Shown: positions 1-8,675, counted from the first letter of the stretch. The stretch is 64,000 nucleotides of DNA from VRUE01 sp033856275 (GCA_033856275.1 JAWVFJ010000051.1:1-64000), one strand, 5' to 3'. The notes: generated from the sequence alone by a model not told the origin. Translations and numbers: made by a program.

Positions 1-142
1 TGGGCACCGGGATGCAGGCGGACTCCAGGGTCATCAACAAGAAGACGGCTACGACACCGGCGGAGCCGATGAAGTCGGTGGCGACGTTGACGATCGGTTC
101 GACGACCTTGTCGGTGATGCTGGCGAGGAAGAAGAAGGGCAT
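1..142 (-). CDS. DedA-family membrane protein, N-terminal fragment
   Basis: An ATG at 142 on the complement strand opens a 47-residue frame that runs off the window edge. It contains a hydrophobic stretch ending in M-T-L-E-S-A-C-I-P-V-P. The E-S-x-x-x-P-x-P pattern after a first membrane segment is typical of the N-terminus of DedA/SNARE-associated membrane proteins, a family linked to lipid-carrier flipping and envelope homeostasis. The gene is divergent from the polysaccharide locus, with 57 bp between the two starts. The family call rests on this short piece only. Confidence 0.7.
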   Translation of the reverse strand, partial: MPFFFLASITDKVVEPIVNVATDFIGSAGVVAVFLLMTLESACIPVP

Positions 143-199
143 TCGTGAAGCGGGGATTGTAGGCGCGAAGCCAGGCAGCAACTAAACTCGCCTGGTTCC

Positions 200-2086
200 A
201 TGCGCCGGTTGAACCATCCCGTCTACCGCAACCGAATCCTCCAGGTCTGCGCCGATGGCGCTCTCGTCGCGCTCTCCTTCTACCTGGCGTTCCGGCTGCG
301 CTTCCTCGACCAGAGTGGCCTGCCGCACCGCTACTGGGTCCTCTTCGCCCAGTCAGTTGGCTTCGTCGTCGTCGGCAAGCTCGTCGTCTTCGCCGCCTTC
401 GGCATGTACCAGAAGTGGTGGCGCTACGTCAGCGGCCGCGACTTCCTGCTGATCGTTCGCGCCGTCACCGTCGCCAGCGCGATCCTCGTCGTTGCTTTCA
501 CGGTGCTGCGACCCTTTGCTCACAACCTGCCGCGCTCGGTTGCGGTGATGGACTTCCTGCTCACCCTGATGCTGATCACCGGCGCCCGCCTGGCTGTGCG
601 GCTGATTGTCGAACGGCCCTCGCGCTCGGCTCGAGTACCCAAGCACGAGGTGCTGGTGATCGGCGCTGGTTCGGGCGGTCAGATGGTCGTGCGGGAGCTG
701 CAGCTCAATCCCGATCTCGGCGCCAGCGCGATCGGCTTCATCGATGACGACCCGCGCAAGCGCGGCATGCGCATGCTCGGCCTCAAGGTCCTCGGCTCGA
801 CCAAGCAGATCGACAAGATCCTCGACGAGACCCAGCCCGACGAGGTGGTAATCGCGATCCCATCGGCGCCCGGCACGCTGCGAGCCAAGGTCGTCGCCGC
901 CTGCCGCGACCGCGAGATCCGCGTGCGCACGCTGCCGACCGTCTTCGAGTTGCTGCGCGGCGGTGTCCAACTCAACAAGCAGCTGCGCGAGGTGCGGGTC
1001 GAGGACGTGCTTGGCCGCGACCCGATCGTGCGTGAGCTTGACCGTGTCGGCGCCTACTTGCGCGACCGCATAGTCCTCGTCACCGGCGCCGGGGGCTCGA
1101 TCGGCTCTGAGCTCTGTCGCCAGATCGCCCAGGTCAAACCGCGGCTGCTGGTGATGCTCGACCATGCCGAGGACAACCTCTTCCAGATCGATCGCGAAAT
1201 GGTCGACGAGCGCCACTTCACCAACGTCGAGTCGGTGCTCGCCGATTGCAAGGAGCCGGGCCGGATGCTGGAGACGATGCAGCGCTTCAAGCCCTGCGTC
1301 GTCTTCCACGCTGCCGCCTACAAGCACGTGCCGCTGATGGAGGCCAACCCGCTCGAGGCCGTGCGCAACAACGCGATTGCGACCCGGATCACCGCCGAGA
1401 CCGCGGCTGCCTCCAACGTCGAGCGCTTCGTTCTCATCTCCACCGACAAGGCGGTCAACCCGAAAACCGTGATGGGCGCCTCGAAGGCGATGGCCGAGTG
1501 GATCGTCGAGTCGGCCGGGCGCAAACATCCCGGCACCCGCTTCGCCAGTGTCCGCTTCGGCAACGTGCTCGCCTCCTCGGGCAGCGTCGTGCCGATCTTC
1601 CGCAGCCAGATCGAGCGCGGCGGCCCGGTCACGGTCACCCACCCCGAGATGACGCGCTACTTCATGACCATCCCCGAGGCGGTGCAGATGGTGATCCGGG
1701 CGGGTGACATCGGCGCCGGCAAGGGCGAGGTCTTCGTCCTCGACATGGGCGAACCGGTGCGGATCGTCGACCTCGCTCACAACATGATTCGCCTCGCCGG
1801 CTACGAGCCGGAAACCGACATCGCGATCGAGTTCACCAAACCGCGAGCGGGGGAGAAGCTGCACGAGGAGCTCTTTGGCCTCGCCGAGAGCGGGCAGCCG
1901 ACTGCGGCAAGGCGGATCCAGCGGGCCGTACGCGAGACGCCGCTCGATCCTGACTGGATCGAGGCGACGTTGAACTCGCTCGAGCACTTGGTGATGGCCG
2001 GGGACGAGGCTAACCTGGCACAGCGCGTCGTCGAGATGATCACCGCGCCGGGCGGTAGCGCGGCGGCAGTCGTCTACGACGAGTAG
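200..2086 (+). CDS. CapD/WbpM-type nucleotide-sugar 4,6-dehydratase/epimerase, membrane-bound
   Basis: This 628-residue protein has the full FlaA1/CapD layout. Four N-terminal membrane segments occupy about residues 12-130. A first Rossmann-like CoA-binding domain starts near V-L-V-I-G-A-G-S-G-G (about 151), and the catalytic short-chain dehydrogenase domain starts at V-T-G-A-G-G-S-I-G (about 295). The active-site stretch STDKAVNPKTVMGASK carries Met where classical SDRs have Tyr, as in WbpM-type 4,6-dehydratases. The family makes UDP-linked 6-deoxy-4-keto sugars for surface glycans. It heads the glycan locus. A TAAACT box 11 nt before the ATG suggests a very short leader. The exact sugar product cannot be read from sequence. 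Confidence 0.9.
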   Translation: MRRLNHPVYRNRILQVCADGALVALSFYLAFRLRFLDQSGLPHRYWVLFAQSVGFVVVGKLVVFAAFGMYQKWWRYVSGRDFLLIVRAVTVASAILVVAFTVLRPFAHNLPRSVAVMDFLLTLMLITGARLAVRLIVERPSRSARVPKHEVLVIGAGSGGQMVVRELQLNPDLGASAIGFIDDDPRKRGMRMLGLKVLGSTKQIDKILDETQPDEVVIAIPSAPGTLRAKVVAACRDREIRVRTLPTVFELLRGGVQLNKQLREVRVEDVLGRDPIVRELDRVGAYLRDRIVLVTGAGGSIGSELCRQIAQVKPRLLVMLDHAEDNLFQIDREMVDERHFTNVESVLADCKEPGRMLETMQRFKPCVVFHAAAYKHVPLMEANPLEAVRNNAIATRITAETAAASNVERFVLISTDKAVNPKTVMGASKAMAEWIVESAGRKHPGTRFASVRFGNVLASSGSVVPIFRSQIERGGPVTVTHPEMTRYFMTIPEAVQMVIRAGDIGAGKGEVFVLDMGEPVRIVDLAHNMIRLAGYEPETDIAIEFTKPRAGEKLHEELFGLAESGQPTAARRIQRAVRETPLDPDWIEATLNSLEHLVMAGDEANLAQRVVEMITAPGGSAAAVVYDE

Positions 2087-2103
2087 CCTCTCGCAGCCAC
2101 TCC

Positions 2104-2874
2104 GTGGAATTGATCAAGGAAATCGGCGCCTTTGCAGGCCTGGCTGCGTTTTTGGGCCTTGCCTTCTTCGCCATGCTCGCCTTCTCGCAGGCGCGTGACA
2201 TCCGTCGCCTGCGCGAGTGGGCCGGCTCGGCGCCCGAGCGCGACAGCGAGCGCAAGGACACGACCTCGGTGGCGGCCGCCAAACGGGCCGAGGAGCTGAA
2301 GGCGCTGGAGGAGTCGCGCACGGCCGAACGCGAGGCGCTCGATCAACGTGAGGAGCGCCGCCGCCGCCGCGAGGCGGGTCTGCCGGAGCTGACGAGGCGT
2401 GAGCGGCTGGGCGAGGGTTTCTCCAGCCTCGGCTCGCGGATCGCCGAACCGCGCTACCTGGTTGCCATTTTCGTTGTCCTCGTCCTGGTCGCCGCAGGTG
2501 CCGCCTACCTCGTCACGCAGGGCTCGGATTCCGCCAACGGCAAGGGTGGTCAGGGGGGCAAGTCCGCCAAGGCGACCAAGCCGAGCGAAATCGAAGTGAC
2601 CGTGCTCAACGGGACCGCGGTGCCCGGCCTCGCCGCCGAATTCGGCAACAAAGTAGAGGGCAAGGGCTTCCAGCTCGGCGCCGTCACCAACAGCGCCACC
2701 AGCTTCACCAACAGCGTCGTCATGTTCGAACGCGGCCACGCACCGGAAGCGCGCAAGGTCGCCAAGGCGCTGGGGATCTCGCAGGTTCGCCTGATGAGCG
2801 CCGACATCGAATCGGTGTCCGGCGGCGCGCCGGTCTCGGTGATCGTCGGCGAGGAAAATGCCACCACGGGCTAG
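2104..2874 (+). CDS. Membrane-anchored LytR_C-domain envelope protein
   Basis: The frame starts at GTG 17 nt after the dehydratase stop and encodes 256 residues. It has an N-terminal membrane segment (about 7-25), a charged coiled-coil-like stretch rich in Glu and Arg (about 45-100), a second membrane segment (about 118-138), and a C-terminal domain opening with E-V-T-V-L-N-G-T-A-V-P-G-L. That motif is the start of the LytR_C (cell envelope-related C-terminal) domain. Such domains accompany LCP phosphotransferases that attach glycopolymers to the wall. Here it stands without an LCP domain. Its place in the locus suggests a wall-proximal role, but the function is inferred. Confidence 0.75.
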   Translation: MELIKEIGAFAGLAAFLGLAFFAMLAFSQARDIRRLREWAGSAPERDSERKDTTSVAAAKRAEELKALEESRTAEREALDQREERRRRREAGLPELTRRERLGEGFSSLGSRIAEPRYLVAIFVVLVLVAAGAAYLVTQGSDSANGKGGQGGKSAKATKPSEIEVTVLNGTAVPGLAAEFGNKVEGKGFQLGAVTNSATSFTNSVVMFERGHAPEARKVAKALGISQVRLMSADIESVSGGAPVSVIVGEENATTG

Positions 2875-3340
2875 CCGCTGGGCCGGCCTCGTCTTCGCCC
2901 TCCTCGTCTTCGCAACACTCGCCGCCTTCGCTTGGTCGCAGCAGCTGAAGCGCGACCCGCTGGTGCTCGACCGGGTCACCTTCGGCACACCTGCGAGCCG
3001 CTGGTTCACTCCCAACGGTGACTGCCGCTTCGACCGTGAGCGCATCCGCTTCCGCGTGACGCAGAGCGACCACGCCACCGTCCAGGTAGTCAAGCCCGGC
3101 GGCAAGCTCGTCCTCACCCTCGCTCGCGACCAGTACCTCAAGCGTTATCACTTCTTCACCTTCTACTGGGACGGCCGCAGCCGCAACGACGGCATCGCGC
3201 CGCTGGGGCGCTACAAGCTGCGGGTCAAGCTGCTCGGCCAGGAACGCGTGCTGGTCCCGCCCGGCCTGATGCGGCTGCACCGGGCGCCGCGGAACCCAAC
3301 CAAGGGCTGCAAACGCGCCGCGACCGGGAGCAAGCCGTGA
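2858..3340 (+). CDS. Single-pass protein with FlgD-type Ig-like domain
   Basis: The ATG lies 17 nt inside the previous gene, so translation is probably coupled. The 160-residue product has one N-terminal membrane segment or uncleaved signal (about 8-26). The body ends its fold with Y-W-D-G-R-S-R-N-D-G-I-A-P-L-G-R-Y, the W-D-G-R-x-x-x-G-x-x-x-x-x-G-x-Y hallmark of FlgD Ig-like domains found in exported proteins. The tail is rich in Lys, Arg and Cys. No enzymatic motif is seen. Position suggests a structural or accessory envelope role in the glycan locus. Confidence 0.65.
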   Translation: MPPRASRWAGLVFALLVFATLAAFAWSQQLKRDPLVLDRVTFGTPASRWFTPNGDCRFDRERIRFRVTQSDHATVQVVKPGGKLVLTLARDQYLKRYHFFTFYWDGRSRNDGIAPLGRYKLRVKLLGQERVLVPPGLMRLHRAPRNPTKGCKRAATGSKP

Positions 3341-5004
3341 GCAGCTTCCTGGCCGGCCTCGGCCTCGTCATCGCCGCGGCTGCAGCCGCGGCCTCGATCC
3401 TGCTGCCGGCAGGACGCCTACGTTCGCTGGCGATGTTGGGGGCGCTCATCTTGTTCCCGGCCCTGATCCTCGGTGACCGGTGGCATTCCCACCAAATCCT
3501 CGATCTGCGCGACCATCCATCTCGGCTGATTGCCCTCGGCGTTCTCGCGGTCGCGGTTAGCGCCGCGCTCGCCTACGTCTTCAAACGCTGGCGCATCCTG
3601 CTGCCACTGGCGATCGTTGCGGCACTGCCTTTCCGCGTTCCTCTTCATGCGGGTGGCGACACCGCCAACCTGCTCGTCCCTCTGTACTTGGTGATCGCCG
3701 GGGGGGCTCTCTCTGCGGCGCTCGGGGAGTGGCAGCAGGGCAGGGGGGTCGATCCGGGTGCTGGGTTTTTCGCCGGGCAGTGGTCTTCTCTCGCTAAGCC
3801 GATTGTGCGAAAAACAGGACGCCGCACCCGGATCGACCCCCCTGCCCTGCTGCCATACGTCCTGGCCGGGTTCGTTCTTCTTTATGCGTTTCAGGCGCTC
3901 TACTCGCCGGATTTCTCGAAGGGGCTTCAGAACGTTTGCTTCTTCTTTGTGCCGTTCAGCCTGGTCTACGGGCTGCTGCGGGATGTCAGCTGGGACCGGA
4001 AGCTTTTGACTCTTGTCCTCTGGGTTGTCGGGATCGAGGCGGTGTGCTTCGTCTTGATTGGCACCGTGGAGTGGGCGACCCACAGCTTGTTCTGGAACGA
4101 CCAGGTGATCAGGTCGAACGAATTCCACACCTACTTCCGGGTCAATTCGGTCTTCTGGGACCCGAACATCTACGGCAGGTACCTGTCGCTGGTAGCGGTT
4201 GTAGCGATGAGCGCATTGCTCTGGGCACGTGACCGTCGAACGCTCTCGCTGCTCAGCGCCCTTGTCGCGGTGCTGTGGATCGGACTAGTGCCAACGTTCT
4301 CCCAGTCGAGCTACGCCGCCTTGCTGGCGGGACTCGTCGTACTTGCCGCTTTGCGTTGGAGCTTGAAATGGACCGCGATTGCGGCGGTTGCTGGAGTCGT
4401 GGTGACGATGCTCATAGTCACCCTGGCCGGCAGCTTCAGCTTCGACCGGATCAACATCGACACCAGCGGCCGTGCCAACCTCGTCTCCGGCGGCATCCAC
4501 CTCTTCGCCCAACGCCCCGCCTACGGCTACGGCTCCGGCAGCTTCCCTAAGGCTTATAGGCAGCACGTGGAGACACGAAAAGCTCCGGTCTCAATTTCAC
4601 ATACGGAGCCAGTAACGATCGCTGCCGAGCAAGGCCTCTTCGGCGTCGCCGCCTACCTAGCTCTCGTCGTAACAGCCCTGTGGACGATGACCGCTGGCTT
4701 GCGTCCCTCGCTGTCTGGTCTATCGGCGTCTCGCGCGGGTGGCGCGGTAGGGGGGACCGCCACCGAGGAAGCTTTAGCTACCGCAGGTGGCGGTGGGTCC
4801 CCTGCCGCGACAGGACCCGCGCGCCACACCCCCATAGCCCGAGCAGCAGTCCTCGCAACCTTCGCAGCCCTAATCGTCCACACGATGGCCTACGCCGGCT
4901 TCTTCGAGGACCCGATCACCTGGGTCTTGCTTGCCGTCGGTGTATCGCTTGCGGCCGCCAACCAACGTAGTCTCGCCGCGTGTCGGGATACCTCCGCCGC
5001 CTAG
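3337..5004 (+). CDS. O-antigen ligase/polymerase-like (Wzy/WaaL) integral membrane protein
   Basis: The GTG start overlaps the previous stop. The 555-residue protein has at least ten hydrophobic segments and the long periplasmic stretch with L-F-A-Q-R-P-A-Y-G-Y-G-S-G near residue 390-402. A P-x-x-G-x-G motif followed by a conserved H-T/H-N-like region (S-H-T-E-P, about 425) is typical of the Wzy_C/O-antigen ligase superfamily. The family polymerises or ligates glycan repeat units on undecaprenyl diphosphate at the outer membrane face. Two perfect or near-perfect inverted repeats are embedded in frame (3730-3855 and 4733-4822), adding about 42 and 30 residues to loops. Their peptide composition (Gly/Arg/Pro) differs from the rest of the protein. 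Confidence 0.8.
   Translation: MSSFLAGLGLVIAAAAAAASILLPAGRLRSLAMLGALILFPALILGDRWHSHQILDLRDHPSRLIALGVLAVAVSAALAYVFKRWRILLPLAIVAALPFRVPLHAGGDTANLLVPLYLVIAGGALSAALGEWQQGRGVDPGAGFFAGQWSSLAKPIVRKTGRRTRIDPPALLPYVLAGFVLLYAFQALYSPDFSKGLQNVCFFFVPFSLVYGLLRDVSWDRKLLTLVLWVVGIEAVCFVLIGTVEWATHSLFWNDQVIRSNEFHTYFRVNSVFWDPNIYGRYLSLVAVVAMSALLWARDRRTLSLLSALVAVLWIGLVPTFSQSSYAALLAGLVVLAALRWSLKWTAIAAVAGVVVTMLIVTLAGSFSFDRINIDTSGRANLVSGGIHLFAQRPAYGYGSGSFPKAYRQHVETRKAPVSISHTEPVTIAAEQGLFGVAAYLALVVTALWTMTAGLRPSLSGLSASRAGGAVGGTATEEALATAGGGGSPAATGPARHTPIARAAVLATFAALIVHTMAYAGFFEDPITWVLLAVGVSLAAANQRSLAACRDTSAA
3730..3855. repeat. Large inverted repeat inserted in frame in the Wzy-like gene
   Basis: Two identical 32-bp arms lie at 3730-3761 and 3824-3855 in opposite orientation. 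Inside them a second short pair, TTTTTCGC and GCGAAAAA, forms an inner stem. The whole element is 126 bp, exactly 42 codons, without a stop in the reading frame. Homology ends sharply at the arm borders. This looks like an inserted palindromic mobile repeat, not an original part of the gene. Confidence 0.85.
4733..4822. repeat. Second, imperfect inverted repeat in the Wzy-like gene
   Basis: Outer arms GCGCGGGT (4733-4740) and ACCCGCGC (4815-4822) and inner arms ACCGCCACC (4756-4764) and GGTGGCGGT (4786-4794) pair with each other, with partly matching G/C runs between. The element is 90 bp, 30 codons in frame, and encodes a Gly/Ala-rich stretch between membrane segments. It resembles a decayed palindromic insertion. 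Confidence 0.55.
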
Positions 5005-6518
5005 CGACGACCGGCGCCGCCTACACGGCGGCCAGCATCGTCTCGAAGCTGATCGCGGTAGCGCTGCTGCCGCTCTACACGCGCTACCTCACCCCCGGCG
5101 ACTACGGCGCCGCCGAGGTGATGTTCGCTGCCGTGGTCTCGGTCAGCATCATCGTCCGCCTCGGCACGATCGAGGCCCTGCTGCGCTTCTACTACAAGGA
5201 GGACGAGGACCCAGCGCGAGTCGTCTCCAGCTCCTTCGCGGCGCTCTTCTGGCTTGCCACCGCCGCGGCGCTGATCGCGCTCCCCTTCGCCCGGCCGATC
5301 TCCGAAGCGCTGCTCCCCCGCCCGGCGCCAGACCTGGCGCGGATCTCGATCGGCGGCCTCTGGGTGCTGACGATGATCGAGTACCTGCTCACCCTCTTTC
5401 GCCTCGAGGAGCGGGCGCGGGCGTTCTTCCTCACCACGATCCTCAACGTGCTGACGGCGATCGGCCTCACTGTCATCCTCGTCGTCGGCGCCGAAGAGGG
5501 AGCAAGGGGCCTGCTGATCGGCAGCTACGCAAGCGGAGCCGTCTTCGTCGTCGCCCTGATCTTCGTCCATCGCCGCCGGCTCTCGCTGCGCTTCGAGCGG
5601 CCACTGCTGAGCCGCTTGATGCGCTTCGGCCTGCCGACGATGCCGGCCGAGCTCTCGCTCTACGCGCTCAACTTCGTCGACCGGATCATCATCGTCCGCT
5701 CCGCCGGCCTCGCCGAGGTCGGCCTCTACTCGCTCGCGGTCAAGTTCGCCCAGGCGGTCAACGTCCTCGTCCGCGGCTTCCAGCTCGCCTGGCCGCCGCT
5801 CGCCTACTCGATCCACGACGACGGCGAAGCCCGCCGCGCCTACGCCGCCGTGGTTACCTGGTTCGTCGCCGGCTGCGCCTTCGTCGTCACCGGCATGTGG
5901 CTGCTCTCGCGCCAGATCGTCACTGCTCTCGCGGCACCCCGGTTCTTCGACTCCTACGAAGCGATCGGCCTGATCGCCACCGGCGTCACCCTCTACGCCC
6001 TCTACATGGTCCTCGTCGTCATCCTCGGCAGGACCGGCCGCACCGAGTTCAACTTCCCCGCAACCGCCGCCGCCCTCGCCGCCAACATTGCCCTCAACCT
6101 GATCCTCGTCCCGCCGCTGGGGATCGTCGGCGCCGGCATCGCCCTCGTCGCCTCCTATCTCGTCGTGCTGGCGCTGATGTACGGCTTCACCCAGCGCCTC
6201 TTCCCTGTGCCCTATGAATGGGGGCGCCTGGCGCGAGTCGTCCTCGTTTCGGCCGCCCTCGTCGCCCTCGGTGAGTTCCTGCTCCCCACCGACGGCTTCG
6301 TTGGCCTGGCATCTCGCATTGTTCTATGGCTGGTCTACCCAATAGCCCTCCTTGCCACTGGCTTCTTCACGCAAGGCGAGCGGCGCTGGATTGTCCAGCT
6401 GCGTCATCCCGGCGAATTGCTCGGCCGACTGCGTGCGCTCCGCCCAGCCGAGGCGGTCGACGGCAGAATCCCCGAGACCTACGAGGCAGAGCAGATGGAC
6501 GAGGACGCGCGTCTGTGA
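4980..6518 (+). CDS. Wzx/MATE-type polysaccharide flippase
   Basis: The GTG at 4980 overlaps the polymerase stop by 25 nt and gives a 512-residue protein with about twelve to fourteen hydrophobic segments across its whole length. The opening (L-A-T-T-G-A-A-Y-T-A-A-S-I-V-S-K) and the stretch F-G-L-P-T-M-P-A-E-L-S near residue 220 match the polysaccharide-synthesis (MOP/MVF superfamily) flippases. These move undecaprenyl-linked repeat units across the membrane. Pairing with the polymerase just upstream and the sugar transferase at 9821 makes a Wzx/Wzy-dependent route likely. The C-terminal 30 residues are acidic and cytoplasmic. Confidence 0.88.
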   Translation: MSGYLRRLATTGAAYTAASIVSKLIAVALLPLYTRYLTPGDYGAAEVMFAAVVSVSIIVRLGTIEALLRFYYKEDEDPARVVSSSFAALFWLATAAALIALPFARPISEALLPRPAPDLARISIGGLWVLTMIEYLLTLFRLEERARAFFLTTILNVLTAIGLTVILVVGAEEGARGLLIGSYASGAVFVVALIFVHRRRLSLRFERPLLSRLMRFGLPTMPAELSLYALNFVDRIIIVRSAGLAEVGLYSLAVKFAQAVNVLVRGFQLAWPPLAYSIHDDGEARRAYAAVVTWFVAGCAFVVTGMWLLSRQIVTALAAPRFFDSYEAIGLIATGVTLYALYMVLVVILGRTGRTEFNFPATAAALAANIALNLILVPPLGIVGAGIALVASYLVVLALMYGFTQRLFPVPYEWGRLARVVLVSAALVALGEFLLPTDGFVGLASRIVLWLVYPIALLATGFFTQGERRWIVQLRHPGELLGRLRALRPAEAVDGRIPETYEAEQMDEDARL

Positions 6519-6631
6519 CGAGCGATCCCGGTAGGGGTTCCACTTGACTTTTTCGGTGGAACGGATCGGGCTGTCGCCCGTTGCGCGCGGCGAAAAAGTA
6601 CAAGACGTTCCACCCCTACCGGGATCGCTCG
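6519..6631. repeat. Large inverted repeat between convergent genes
   Basis: Perfect 19-bp arms lie at 6519-6537 and 6613-6631. Inside them ACTTTTTCG and CGAAAAAGT form an inner stem, the same nested plan as the element at 3730. The right half also contains AAGACGTTCCACC, close to the AAGACGTTGCACC arm of the hairpins at 10387 and 34027. It begins right at the flippase stop codon and overlaps the last codons of the convergent glycosyltransferase, so it could also act as a two-way terminator. Confidence 0.8.
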
Positions 6632-7545
6632 CCCCGGTCCCGGATGCTTTCTCCGCGCTTGGGGAGCAGCGCCTGCCGCGCGTGGGCCCAGTAGACGTTT
6701 GCCGGATGATTGGGCACGACAGTTGCCACGAGGGCTCGCAGTGCGTAGGACCAGGCGGTGAGGACGCGCACGGCGAGGGCCGCCGGATACCCGTGGTGCT
6801 TGCGTGTGTAGAGGTCTCGATTGCGGTGGAATTCCACTATGCGGGGGAGACCCGCACTGAGGTCGGTGGAGAGCTGGTCGTGGTGGACGGCCTCGGCAGC
6901 CGGGACGAAGAGGCTGTGCCAGCCGGCCTCGGCGAGGCGCTTGGCGAAATCGCACTCGTCGTAGTAGACGAAGAAGTCGGGATCCATGTAGCCGATCGCG
7001 GCGGCTGCCTCGCGGCGGACCAGCAATGCGCTCGACTGCGCCCAGTCGACCCGCCGGGTCCGCTCGCCCTTGCTCTGCACGGCCAGCCAGCGGTGCAGGA
7101 AGAGCGCCCCGGCAAGAGCGGTGCCGACGCCGGGGAAGCGCCAGGCGCACGAGACGGGGTTGCCATCGGAGTCGAGCAGCTGCGGGGTAGCGGCGGCGGC
7201 TTTGGGGTCGGCGTCAAGGGCCGCGATTAGGGCCGCCGCAGCCCCGGGTCGCAGCTCCGAGTCCTCGTTGAGCAGCAGGCAGTAGCGCCCCTGCGCCTCG
7301 CGCATCAGGGTCGAGTCGTTCTCAGCCTTGCCAGCTCGCCGCCCAAGCCCGATCAAGCGGATGTCACCCCCCCGGGAGCGCACCACCTCGGCCGAACCGT
7401 CGGTCGACGCGTTGTCGAGAACCAGGATCTCGTGCTCGACGCTGTGCGGGTGCGTACGCTCGATCGCGTCGAGGCAGGCGAGCAGGTACTCGCGACCGTT
7501 CGTGTTCACGACGCAGTAGGAGAGCGTGGGCGCCACTGCCGCCAC
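6616..7545 (-). CDS. Glycosyltransferase family 2 (rhamnosyltransferase-like)
   Basis: The 309-residue GT-A protein begins with the nucleotide-binding strand and has L-V-L-D-N-A-S-T-D-G-S-A at about 45-56 and L-L-L-N-E-D-S-E-L near 90-98, where the acidic N-E-D-S-E replaces the usual D-x-D. The segment D-F-F-V-Y-Y-D-E-C-D-F-A-K-R near 189-202 is the acceptor/catalytic region typical of WbbL-like rhamnosyltransferases. It is cytosolic or membrane-peripheral and probably extends the glycan repeat. It is on the opposite strand to the rest of the locus. Its last five codons and stop lie inside the inverted repeat 6519-6631, so the native C-terminus may have been altered. Confidence 0.85.
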   Translation of the reverse strand: MAAVAPTLSYCVVNTNGREYLLACLDAIERTHPHSVEHEILVLDNASTDGSAEVVRSRGGDIRLIGLGRRAGKAENDSTLMREAQGRYCLLLNEDSELRPGAAAALIAALDADPKAAAATPQLLDSDGNPVSCAWRFPGVGTALAGALFLHRWLAVQSKGERTRRVDWAQSSALLVRREAAAAIGYMDPDFFVYYDECDFAKRLAEAGWHSLFVPAAEAVHHDQLSTDLSAGLPRIVEFHRNRDLYTRKHHGYPAALAVRVLTAWSYALRALVATVVPNHPANVYWAHARQALLPKRGESIRDRGERSR

Positions 7546-7559
7546 GATAATCGCCCGTC

Positions 7560-8675
7560 ATGCGAGTACAGCTCGTCGACCCCTCGGCCTTCACGCCGCC
7601 ATACGATCGTGCCCTCGCCGCGGCGCTCGCTCGCGGCGGCTCCGAGGTCGAGCTACTGACCAGCCGCTTCCTCTACGGGCCGGTGCCCGCGCCGCAGGGT
7701 TATCGGGTGCGCGAGTGCTTCTACCGGCGCAGTGCGGCTCGGGGCCTGGAAGCCCCAGCTCGGCGGGCCTTCAAGGCCGCCGAGCACGTGCCCGACATGC
7801 TGCGCCTGCGGCGTGAGCTGGATGCCGACGTCGTCCACTACCAATGGCTCACCATGCCGCCACTCGACGCCCACTTGCTGCCGCCACAGCGCCCGCGGAT
7901 CATCACCGCCCACTACGTCCTGCCCCCCAAACCCAGCCGCCGTCAGGCCTCTAGCGCCAGGAAGCTCTTCGGCCGCATGGACGCCGTCATCGCCCACTCC
8001 GAGCATGGTGCGTCGCGCCTGCGTGACGAGGTCGGGATCGAACCGGAGCGGGTCCGCGTCATCCCCCACGGCGCCTTCGATTACCTCACCGGCCTGCCGG
8101 AGGAGAAGCCGCTGCTGCGGGAGCTCGAGGGGGCCGAGGGTCCGGTGATCCTCTTCTTCGGTTTGCTGCGTCCCTATAAGGGACTCGACACCCTGATTGA
8201 GGCCTTCCGCCAGGTCGAGGGGGCCGAGCTGTGGATTGTCGGCAACCCGCGCATGGACGTCGAGCCACTGCGCGCCCTCGCGGCTGAGGCGCCTGGGCGC
8301 GTCCGCTTCGTCACCCGCTTCGTCGAGGACGTCGAGATTCCAGCGATCTTCCGCCGCGCCGACGTCGTTGTCCTGCCCTACCGCGACGCTGAGCACTCCG
8401 GCGTCCTCTACACGGGCCTAGCCTTCGGCAAGCCACTGGTGCTCAGCGCCGTCGGCGGCTTCCCTGAGGTCGCCGCGACAGGCGCTGCGCGACTCGTCCC
8501 GCCCGAGGACACGGCGGGGCTGGCGCAAGCCCTCGGCGAGCTGAGCGCCGACTCGGCTGCTCGCGAGCGCCTGGCTGCAGCGTCCCAGAGGGCAGCGGCG
8601 GGCCCCTACTCCTGGGACTCGGTCGCCGCCCAGACCCTCGCCCTCTACGAGGAACTGCTGGAGTCCCGTCGATGA
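7560..8675 (+). CDS. Glycosyltransferase family 4 (GT-B fold)
   Basis: The 371-residue GT-B protein has an N-terminal acceptor domain with D-V-V-H-Y-Q-W (about 93-99) and a C-terminal donor domain with V-I-L-F-F-G-L-L-R-P-Y-K-G-L-D (about 196-210). The E-H-S-G-V-L-Y-T-G-L-A-F-G-K-P-L (about 280-295) is the E-x7-E region that binds the nucleotide sugar in GT4 enzymes. It is divergent from the 6616 gene with only 14 bp between starts. A GATAAT box 8 nt before the ATG suggests a leaderless or near-leaderless transcript. Donor and acceptor are not predictable. Confidence 0.85.
   Translation: MRVQLVDPSAFTPPYDRALAAALARGGSEVELLTSRFLYGPVPAPQGYRVRECFYRRSAARGLEAPARRAFKAAEHVPDMLRLRRELDADVVHYQWLTMPPLDAHLLPPQRPRIITAHYVLPPKPSRRQASSARKLFGRMDAVIAHSEHGASRLRDEVGIEPERVRVIPHGAFDYLTGLPEEKPLLRELEGAEGPVILFFGLLRPYKGLDTLIEAFRQVEGAELWIVGNPRMDVEPLRALAAEAPGRVRFVTRFVEDVEIPAIFRRADVVVLPYRDAEHSGVLYTGLAFGKPLVLSAVGGFPEVAATGAARLVPPEDTAGLAQALGELSADSAARERLAAASQRAAAGPYSWDSVAAQTLALYEELLESRR

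Noticed and set aside
353..1987. Long open frame of 544 codons antisense to the CapD-like gene
   Set aside because: It is a GC-rich shadow with His/Asp/Arg-biased composition, no domain motif and no ribosome site; the + strand gene is clearly the conserved one.
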